Positions 57,262 through 64,000 of a stretch of DNA of 64,000 nt are shown here, in pieces. A program made the position numbers and the translations under genes. Origin of the DNA: Hymenobacter radiodurans (GTDB lineage Bacteria > Bacteroidota > Bacteroidia > Cytophagales > Hymenobacteraceae); assembly GCF_004355185.1 (NCBI RefSeq), contig NZ_CP037922.1, positions 124,001 to 188,000 of the forward strand, read 5' to 3'. The notes under the pieces were generated by a model. That model saw only the letters and a list, made by a program, of their open reading frames with translations. It did no database searches and was not told the origin of the DNA. Numbering within the stretch: position 1 is the stretch's first letter; each line of letters opens with the position of its first letter.

Positions 57262-58654
57262 ATGTCCGTCAGAAGGTCGAGTGTACAGCAGCTGCTGCAA
57301 AGCCAGGAGCTGGAGCGCGAGGTAGTAGTAAAAGGTTGGGTGCGCACCCGCCGCGGAAATAAGTATGTGCAGTTTATCGCCCTGAACGACGGCTCCACTA
57401 TTCATAATATTCAGGTGGTAGCCGATGCGGAGAAGTTTCCGGAGGAATCGTTGAAGGACGTAGCCACCGGCGCTTGCTTGTCGGTGCGCGGCCAGCTCGT
57501 AGCATCCCAGGGCAAAGGCCAGGCAGTAGAAATCCAAGCTATTGAGATAGAAGTTCTTGGTACTGCTGATCCGGAAGAATACCCGCTGCAAAAGAAAGGG
57601 CACTCTTTAGAGTTTCTACGCGAAATTGCCCACTTGCGGCCCCGCACCAACACCTTCGGCGCAGTACTGCGTGTGCGCCATGCCTTAGCGTTTGCGGTGC
57701 ATCAGTACTTCAACGACCACGGCTTTTACTACGTGCACACGCCCGTCATCACCGGTTCCGACGCCGAGGGCGCCGGCCAGATGTTTCGGGTCACAACTTT
57801 GCCCCCGAGCACCCGCCCCGCACTGCCGACGGCTCCGTGGATTACAAGGAGGACTTCTTTGGCAAGCAAACCAACCTGACCGTGTCTGGCCAGCTAGAAG
57901 CCGAAGTAGCAGCCATGGCACTGGGCAAAGTGTACACGTTTGGGCCAACTTTCCGCGCCGAAAACTCCAACACGGCCCGCCACCTAGCGGAGTTTTGGAT
58001 GATTGAGCCCGAAGTAGCATTCAACGATCTGCAGGACAACATGGACCTGGCGGAGGACTTCCTCAAAAGCTTAGTGCGCCAAGCCCTAGAGAAGTGCGCC
58101 GACGACCTACAGTTCCTCAACGACCAGTACGACAAGGAACTGCTTAACCGCCTGCGTTTTGTAATAGATAATGACTTCCAGCGCCTTACTTATACCGAGG
58201 CCGTTGAGATTCTGAAAGCGGCAAAGCAGAAGTTCGAGTTTCCCGTGGACTGGGGCACTGATCTGCAAAGTGAACACGAGCGTTATTTGGTGGAGAAGCA
58301 CTTCAAAAAGCCCGTTATCCTGACCGATTATCCTAAGGATATTAAAGCTTTCTACATGAAGCTCAACGATGACGAGCGCACCGTGCGCGCCATGGATGTG
58401 CTGTTTCCCGGCATCGGCGAAATCATTGGCGGCTCTCAGCGCGAGGAAAGCCTAGAAAAGCTGCGCACCCGCATGGAGCAAATGCACGTGGAAGAACACG
58501 AACTGTGGTGGTACTTAGAGCTACGGAAGTTCGGAACTGCCCCCACGCCGGCTTCGGCTTGGGCTTTGAGCGTCTGGTGCTCTTCGTGACGGGCATGGCC
58601 AATATTCGGGATGTAATTCCCTTCCCACGCTTCCCGAAGAACGCGGAGTTTTAA
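57262..58654 (+). CDS. asnS: Asparaginyl-tRNA synthetase, two frameshifts (57802 and 58540)
   Basis: Restoring a sixth C at 57802-57806 and at 58540-58544 gives 464 residues. The OB-fold anticodon-binding domain begins [19 protein letters not shown], and the class II core has [19 protein letters not shown]. The first join restores [20 protein letters not shown]; the second restores [17 protein letters not shown], the motif-3 arginine region. A terminal [11 protein letters not shown] is normal. It charges tRNA-Asn and should be essential, so these breaks are far more likely to be assembly errors than inactivation. It is followed by a terminator. Confidence 0.93.
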
Positions 58655-58678
58655 GCTGTACCCCAAACCGCCTTTTAG

Positions 58679-58718
58679 TACAATGGCAGCCCCGCGAGAG
58701 GCTGCCATTGTATTTTAT
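58679..58718 (+). terminator. Terminator after asnS
   Basis: TACAATGGCAGCC and GGCTGCCATTGTA pair around CCGCGAGA with TTTT following. Confidence 0.85.
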
Positions 58719-58730
58719 ACTGCTAATCGA

Positions 58731-58976
58731 TCAGCAGTAATTACGCAGTTCTTTATCATCTACAGCCACCAACGCATCCAACCGTAGCTCAAAGCCATCT
58801 TGCAGGCGCAGGTATTCTACTTTGTCCTTGATAAACAGATCGGTGATGACGCCTTGGTAGGTGCTGGGGGGCGTATCTGGTTCTAGGCGGTAGGTGAGGG
58901 TGCAGGGCTGGCGGGTGGTGGCGCGGGCTTCTAGCTCGTCATAGAAGGAGCAGCTGATGGGTTGGTAGGTTTTCAT
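58731..58976 (-). CDS. Rof/YaeO-like Rho-binding protein
   Basis: About 81 residues from the ATG at 58976 (MKTYQPISCSFYDELEA). The opening YQPISCSFYDELE matches YQPINCDDYDNLE of E. coli Rof. The rest follows the same plan: a small strand-rich core, then KVEYLRLQDGFELRLDALVAV, like VEYLVVEAAGETRELRLDKI. Rof binds and inhibits the termination factor Rho. Whether a Bacteroidota member does the same is inference. A terminator separates it from the next upstream - strand gene. Confidence 0.78.
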   Translation of the reverse strand: MKTYQPISCSFYDELEARATTRQPCTLTYRLEPDTPPSTYQGVITDLFIKDKVEYLRLQDGFELRLDALVAVDDKELRNYC

Positions 58977-58989
58977 ACGTACTAAAACG

Positions 58990-59023
58990 AAAAACACCCC
59001 GATTAGATAACCAATCGGGGTGA
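58990..59023 (-). terminator. Terminator on the - strand after the glycine-lysine-tailed secreted protein
   Basis: Read on the - strand, CACCCCGATT and AATCGGGGTG pair around an 8-base loop and are followed by TTTTTCGTTTT. Confidence 0.88.
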
Positions 59024-59048
59024 GTTAGTAGAAGGGTGAAAAGGGGAG

Positions 59049-59525
59049 CTAATGCTTGCCTTTTCCTTTTCCGTTGCCTTTTCCCTTGCCGGGGTGACCA
59101 CCTGCTTGCTGCACCACGATTACGTTGCCAGTCGGGTAGGCGGCGCGCATCTTCTTGGCTTGGCCGGGGGGCATGCCGTGCGGGTGGCCCGCTTTCGGGT
59201 ACTTCACCTTGTGCTCCCGGATCAGGACCCAGGGCTGGGCACCCACGTAGTTGATAACTACCGGGTGAAAGCTGCTGGGGTTGTAATTAGAAATAGTGGT
59301 TACGCGCTTCCATTTGCCTTCGCGCTGCACCACGTAATGCTTGTCGCGCAGGTCGTAGTAGCCACCTACTTCAGGTATATAGTAGTACTGCGTGCCGGCT
59401 GGGGCAGCAGGTCCCCAGGAGGGGGAATTAATATTGATATTTACCTGAGCCTGGGCTGGTTCGGTAGCGCTTAGCAGCAGTAGGGTAAATGCACCGGCAA
59501 GCGTGAGTTTGGGTAGGAATGACAT
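59049..59525 (-). CDS. Small secreted protein with Gly-Lys-rich C-terminus
   Basis: The 158-residue product has a signal peptide (cut near PAQAQV). The mature part contains TQYYYIPEVGGYYDLRDKHY, a small beta segment repeated in many Bacteroidota envelope proteins, then VTTISNYNPSSFHPVVIN and a basic low-complexity tail ending GKGKGNGKGKGKH. The tail could bind nucleic acid or a polyanionic matrix, but no function is known. It diverges from the uvrA promoter and is monocistronic. Confidence 0.78.
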   Translation of the reverse strand: MSFLPKLTLAGAFTLLLLSATEPAQAQVNININSPSWGPAAPAGTQYYYIPEVGGYYDLRDKHYVVQREGKWKRVTTISNYNPSSFHPVVINYVGAQPWVLIREHKVKYPKAGHPHGMPPGQAKKMRAAYPTGNVIVVQQAGGHPGKGKGNGKGKGKH

Positions 59526-59747
59526 GGAGATAGGATGTAGCGTGAAGGAATTGTCCTACTATAGGCAAGAACAGCGCCAAACGCGACTTTATGAGCTCTG
59601 CTCAAAGTACGCCGGCCGGACAACTGTTGCGCTGCGTATGGGTGGCTACATAGGAGTTAAATTTTAGTTCCCCTAAACCCACGGTATATTCTGCTAAACC
59701 CTCTGGCAAATAAGCTATTCTGGATAGCGAAAGGGTTAGGTTTTGCC

Positions 59748-59755
59748 TACCTTTG
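59748..59755 (+). promoter_or_regulatory. -7 promoter element for uvrA
   Basis: TACCTTTG matches TAnnTTTG and lies 23 bases before the ATG at 59779, so the 5' untranslated region would be short. Confidence 0.5.
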
Positions 59756-59778
59756 CGGACTTATTCGATTCGCGCTGC

Positions 59779-62709
59779 ATGGCTAAGAAAACAACTGCTT
59801 CCGTACCCGCTCCTACTCCTGAAAAAGCCCCCCAGCTTCCAGTTGTACTCGCTACCAACGGCCACGCGGCCGACGTAGAGGCGCCTTTCATTGAAGTGTA
59901 TGGGGCGCGTGAGCACAACCTGAAAAACGTTTCAGTTCAGATTCCGCGGGGCAAGCTGGTGGTGTTCACCGGCATTTCGGGCTCGGGCAAATCCAGTCTG
60001 GCTTTCGACACGATTTATGCCGAAGGGCAGCGTCGCTACATGGAGACGTTTTCGGCCTATGCCCGCTCCTTTATGGGTGGCCTGGAGCGACCCGACGTGG
60101 ACAAGATTGAGGGCTTGTCGCCGGTAATCAGCATTGAGCAGAAAACCACTTCGCGCAATCCACGCTCCACGGTGGGCACCATCACCGAGATTTACGACTT
60201 CCTGCGTCTGCTCTACGCCCGCACGGCGGAGGCCTTCAGCTACGCTACCGGCGCCAAGATGATCCGGCAGAGCGACGAGCAGATTATCAACTACATTCTC
60301 AAGCACTTCAACGAGAAAAAGCTGGTGGTGTTGGCGCCCGTGGTGAAGGGTCGCAAAGGCCATTACCGGGAACTGTTCCAGCAGATTGCCAAGCTTGGCT
60401 TTGCCAAAGTGCGCGTGGATGGCGAGCTGCTTGACCTGACGCCCAAGATGCAGGTAGACCGCTACAAAATCCACGACATCGAAATTGTCATTGATCGGCT
60501 GGTGGTAAAAGCAGAGGATCGGTTCCGGTTGTCGGGCTCAGTGCAGAACGCGCTGACTCACGGCAAGGGCACCATGCTCGTGCTGGACCCGGACACCAAG
60601 AAAACGCAGTTTTTCTCGCGCTTTCTCATGGACCCCACTACGGGCATCGCCTATGATGACCCGGCGCCAAACACGTTCTCCTTCAACTCGCCCTATGGTG
60701 CTTGCCCCACCTGCAATGGCTTGGGTGAGGTGCAGCAGATTACGGAAGACTCGGTGCTGCCGGATAAGAAGCTGAGTATCAGCCGCGGTGGAATTGCCCC
60801 CTAGGTGAGTACCGCGACATTTGGATTTTTCAGCAGCTCCAGCTCATCCTCAAAAAGCAGAAGTTCAGCCTGTCCACACCCATCGACAAGCTACCCGAAG
60901 ACTTGGTGGAGCGCCTGCTCTACGGCGTGCCCGAAGATGAAGACGCGGACCCTAAAAAGGCGAACTACACGGAGCCATTCGAAGGTATTATTCCCTTCCT
61001 GCGCCGGCAGATGGAGTCTGATTCGGAGAACATCCGCGCCTGGATTCAGGAGTACACCCAGGCCCAGGAGTGCCCCGAGTGCCGCGGCTACCGCCTGAAA
61101 AAAGAGTCGCTCCACTTTTTGATCGACGGCAAGAATATCGGTGAGCTATCGGTAATGGATATTGCCCAACTCAGCCAATGGTTTGTGGGCCTGGAAGAGC
61201 GCCTGAGCGAGCGTCAGAACGTGATTGGGCGGGAACTGCTCAAGGAACTGCGCAAGCGCATTGGCTTCCTGCTCGAAGTGGGTTTGGAATACCTGAGTTT
61301 GCACCGCTCGGTGCGTACCCTGTCGGGGGCGAATCCCAGCGGATTCGCTTGGCTACCCAGATTGGTACCCAACTCGTAGGTGTGCTCTACATCATGGACG
61401 AGCCGAGCATCGGGCTACACCAGCGGGATAATGAGCGCCTAATCAAAGCCTTGCAGCACCTGCGCGATATTGGCAACTCGGTGATTGTGGTGGAGCACGA
61501 CAAGGATATGATTATGAATGCCGACCACGTGCTGGACATCGGGCCGGGCGCGGGCATTCATGGGGGCATATTGTGGCCGCCGGCTCACCTACTGAGATTT
61601 TTAAGTCGGGCAGTTTGACTTCGCAGTATCTGAGTGGAGAGCGCCACATTGAGCTGCGCAAGAAAAAGCGCAAGGGCGAAGGCAACATGCTTACGCTCAA
61701 GGGCGCTACAGGCCACAACCTGAAAAACGTGACCGTGAAATTTCCGCTGGGTAAACTAGTGGCCGTCACGGGCGTATCGGGCTCGGGCAAATCTTCGCTC
61801 ATTCACGATACGCTGTATCCTATTCTAAATCAGTACTTTTTCAACTCCAAGAAAGATCCACTGCCGTACTCCGGAATTGAAGGCTTGGAGCTGATCGACA
61901 AAGTAATTGAGGTAGATCAGTCGCCGATTGGCCGCACACCGCGCTCCAATCCTGCCACGTATACGGGTGTGTTCACGGAAATTCGCAGCTTGTTTGCGTC
62001 GTTGCCGGAGGCCAAGATCCGGGGCTACGGACCGGGTCGTTTTTCCTTCAACGTGAAGGGCGGCCGCTGCGAAACCTGCGAAGGCGCGGGCCTGCGCACC
62101 ATCGAGATGAACTTCCTCCCGGATGTGCACGTGCCCTGCGAAACCTGCAAAGGCCGCCGCTACAACCGCGAGACGCTGGAAGTACGTTTCAAAGGCAAGA
62201 GCATCACCGACGTGCTCGACCTGACGGTGGAAAAAGCCGTGGAGTACTTCGAAAATCAGCCGCGTATTATTCGTAAAATACAGGTGCTGAATGAAGTGGG
62301 CTTGGGCTATCTGACCTTGGGTCAGCAGGCCACCACGCTCTCGGGTGGTGAAGCGCAACGGGTGAAGCTAGCTACAGAACTCGGCAAAAAGGACACGGGC
62401 AAGACATTCTACATCCTCGACGAGCCTACTACCGGCTTGCACTTTGAGGACATCCGCCACCTTTCCGATGTGCTGCAAAAGCTGGTCGACAAAGGCAATA
62501 CCGTCCTTATCATCGAGCACAACCTCGATTTGATTAAAGTAGCTGACCACGTCATTGATCTAGGTCCCGAAGGCGGCGGCGGCGGCGGCACCATCGTAGC
62601 TCAGGGCACGCCGGAGCAGGTGGCAAAAGCTGGCAAAGGCTACACGGGAAAGTTTCTGGCTGAAGAATTGAAGGTGAGCAAATACGCGGAAGAAAAAGCG
62701 ACCCTGTAA
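59779..62709 (+). CDS. uvrA: Excinuclease ABC subunit A UvrA, three frameshifts (60797, 61325, 61562)
   Basis: Restoring a sixth base at C5 60797-60801, G5 61325-61329 and G5 61562-61566 gives 977 residues. I start at ATG 59779, with a short non-conserved leader. Domain order: first ABC half with Walker [10 protein letters not shown], a CPTCNGLG zinc site, then [27 protein letters not shown] signature and [11 protein letters not shown]; second half with [17 protein letters not shown] and [17 protein letters not shown] and [11 protein letters not shown]. UvrA dimers scan DNA for bulky lesions and load UvrB. A run of six GGC triplets (62572-62589) makes a hexaglycine where relatives have mixed residues. 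Confidence 0.94.
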
Positions 62710-62734
62710 TAGGGCGAGTAGTCATTAGTAATTG

Positions 62735-62771
62735 AAAAAAGCCCCCACGCACTGCGTAGGGGGCTTTTTTG
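62735..62771. terminator. Bidirectional terminator after uvrA
   Basis: GAAAAAAGCCCCCACGCA and TGCGTAGGGGGCTTTTTTGC form a strong stem, with A and T flanks between convergent genes. Confidence 0.92.
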
Positions 62772-62792
62772 CGCTGCCTGTAAGAGAAAGAA

Positions 62793-63332
62793 TTAATGCA
62801 AAACCTCGGATTGCGTAGTGACATAAAGCGGCGTGTTCTGCCCCGCAACGGTTGCATAGGTAGTAGTGCCCACCGACTTACCATCGATTAATAGCTCACA
62901 TACCGCCTGATAGCCTATGCCAGAGCTAGAAGGCAAGGTCTGGTCTTCCCAAATGGTGACCGTTATTTTTGGTCTAATGACCTCGGCATACGTAGCGATA
63001 GGCGCCAGCTGCACCTCTTTGAGTGCAGCAGTTACCTCTTGCTCATGGTGCTGAGTAGTGGCATCCAGAAGCTTATAGGCGGCGTTGCCCTGTGGTACAA
63101 CCTGCTCATAGTCCACGGTGATATTGGGGGAGATGGTGGGCAGCTGAAAAGTGCTGTCTAACGCTTTGAGATAATAGCGCACCGCCACTGTGTGCATTCT
63201 GAGTGGTATGGGCTTTACAAGCACGTCCTCCGTTGGCTGGGGGGCATTTTCTTCTTGGTCGCAGCTAGTGGCCAGCAAAGAGAGGGTGGCGAGCATAAGT
63301 ACCCGCAGCGTAGAGGAGGATAGCATAAGCAT
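62793..63332 (-). CDS. Putative lipoprotein of unknown function
   Basis: About 179 residues from the ATG at 63332 (63326 is equally plausible). The signal ends in LLATSC with the acylated cysteine near residue 24. The frame is open to 63404, but the extra leader would bury the signal. The mature protein is mostly beta, with KALDSTFQLPTISPNITVDYEQ and a C-terminal strand pair. No enzymatic motif or family recognised. GGGGGGC at 63239 encodes part of the spacer after the lipobox. Confidence 0.7.
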   Translation of the reverse strand: MLMLSSSTLRVLMLATLSLLATSCDQEENAPQPTEDVLVKPIPLRMHTVAVRYYLKALDSTFQLPTISPNITVDYEQVVPQGNAAYKLLDATTQHHEQEVTAALKEVQLAPIATYAEVIRPKITVTIWEDQTLPSSSGIGYQAVCELLIDGKSVGTTTYATVAGQNTPLYVTTQSEVLH

Positions 63333-63656
63333 AGAAGAGGAAAAAGAGTAGGGGATGAGATATAAGCTCACCGGTTTAGCGGCTGTAGGCGTGCAGTCAA
63401 GCAAATGGGCTTGAATTCTAAGCCGCTAGCTGGCATTATAGAGTGGCGGCAACCTGAAGAATGGTTGGTTGGGCCCAGATATTTTTTTGGCGCCGCTACA
63501 CCATCTGTGTTCGATGCCCTCTGGTTTTATCTGTCTGCTAGGAGGTAGCGGATACTGGCCAATGAATAGGCCGGAAAATATATTTTGCCCCCCGACCAAC
63601 CTTCTGAGCTCAGCTTTACACTTTAAGCCAAAGTTCAACTTAGCTACTGCCACTCC
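63333..63656. other. Intergenic region upstream of the ECF sigma gene
   Basis: It separates the divergent lipoprotein and sigma-factor genes. A TTGCCCCCC copy lies at 63585. A + strand frame (63469-63702) runs across it, but its product has no recognisable domain and it overlaps the sigma gene, so I do not count it as a gene. Confidence 0.5.
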
Positions 63657-64000
63657 TTGCTTTTGCCCCCTGAAGAACAGCGCTTACTTACTGCCTGCTT
63701 GACTCAGGACCGGCAGGCGCAGTATGAGCTGTACCAACGCTACAAAACGGCCATGTTCTCCACGGCGCTGCGCATGCTAGGGCACAACCGGGAACTAGCG
63801 CAGGATGCCTTGCAGGAGGCTTTTGTAGAGGTATTTCAACACTTAATCAATTTTCGGCAGCAGTCGACATTAGGAGCCTGGATTAAAACCATCGTGGTGC
63901 GGCGGGCACTACTTATCCTGCGGCGCGAGCAGCGCATGGAGATCTACGACCAAGACCGCCACCCTGAGCCGCTGGTGGCCTGGCACGATAACCTGACCGG
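63657..64000 (+). CDS. ECF-type RNA polymerase sigma factor, N-terminal part (partial)
   Basis: The frame is cut by the window end. About 115 residues show the sigma region-2 pattern YELYQRYKTAMFSTALRMLG, then the core-binding DALQEAFVEVFQHLINFR and GAWIKTIVVRRALLIL, as in extracytoplasmic-function sigma factors. The downstream region 4 is beyond the window. No ATG or GTG opens the frame: only TTG codons at 63657 and 63663 exist after the stop at 63624. Adding a sixth C to the CCCCC at 63666-63670 would join the region to a different upstream frame, so the true start is uncertain. Confidence 0.82.
   Translation, partial: MLLPPEEQRLLTACLTQDRQAQYELYQRYKTAMFSTALRMLGHNRELAQDALQEAFVEVFQHLINFRQQSTLGAWIKTIVVRRALLILRREQRMEIYDQDRHPEPLVAWHDNLT

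Noticed and set aside
60797..61566. Programmed frameshifting in uvrA
   Set aside because: Three separate events in one gene, all restoring a G or C run to six, with no downstream pseudoknot seen; the same pattern occurs in unrelated genes, so systematic tract-length error is simpler.
63469..63702. 77-codon ORF overlapping the sigma factor start
   Set aside because: Its product lacks any recognisable domain and conflicts with the clearly conserved sigma frame.
1..64000. tRNA, rRNA, transposase or integrase genes and att sites
   Set aside because: No cloverleaf TPsiC-like GGTTCGAATC pattern, rRNA segment, transposase motif or matching direct repeats could be recognised by eye.

Overview
The window looks like chromosomal DNA from a member of the Bacteroidota, most likely Cytophagales close to Hymenobacter. 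The support is a type IX secretion C-terminal sorting domain, several Bacteroidota-type lipoproteins, a PD40/OmpA protein, an OmpP1/FadL-like protein, TAnnTTTG (-7) promoter elements instead of -35/-10 boxes, an absence of obvious Shine-Dalgarno sequences, and an NAD-type kynurenine module. Base composition looks mid-50s % GC by eye (not computed). One clearly AT-rich kilobase lies at about 1.7-2.75 kb. I saw no rRNA, tRNA, CRISPR array, transposase or phage gene.

Layout. 0-2.7 kb: the end of a glutamate-dehydrogenase-like gene, a phosphatidylserine-decarboxylase-type gene, a DHFR-like gene and the AT-rich gap. 2.75-9.5 kb: a very long collagen-like (Gly-Xaa-Yaa) exported protein followed directly by a T9SS-sorted protein. 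9.6-12.1 kb: free-Met-(R)-sulfoxide reductase, ribD, prmC. 12.2-18.3 kb: a six-gene nucleotide-sugar operon (N-acetyltransferase, UDP-HexNAc dehydrogenase, galE, rmlB, WbpP-like epimerase, rmlA). 18.4-31.5 kb: chrA, a 2OG-Fe(II) oxygenase, a lipoprotein, a PD40-OmpA protein, a receiver protein, floA/nfeD, proS, a Gly/Tyr-rich lipoprotein and an outer-membrane transporter. 31.6-36.5 kb: a lipoprotein, a DPP-IV-type peptidase and a lipoprotein with a TonB C-terminal domain. 36.5-44.6 kb: a surface-glycan block (two GT2 enzymes, two large polytopic proteins, two paralogous lipoproteins, an FkbM methyltransferase). 44.7-49.5 kb: kynurenine-pathway genes haaO, kynU and kmo with an alkB-like gene. 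49.8-54.2 kb: a receiver-only protein and a six-PAS hybrid histidine kinase. 54.3-64 kb: a PAP2-like protein, an NlpE-like lipoprotein, rpoN, asnS, a Rof-like protein, uvrA and the start of an ECF sigma factor.

Two linked signals stand out. First, a short motif, TTGCCCCCC(AG) or AAAAAGCCCCCC(AG), recurs on both strands far above what composition predicts. It appears inside genes, in intergenic DNA, in terminator arms and next to -7 elements. Second, at least ten reading-frame breaks in otherwise well-conserved genes (ugd-like, the OmpA gene, a GT2 gene, fkbM, the PAP2 gene, asnS twice, uvrA three times) fall at G or C runs and are each repaired by one extra base, almost always G5 to G6. Systematic homopolymer undercalling is the likeliest cause, because asnS is normally essential. 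Real tract slippage cannot be excluded from the sequence alone. I annotate these loci as single genes with frameshifts.
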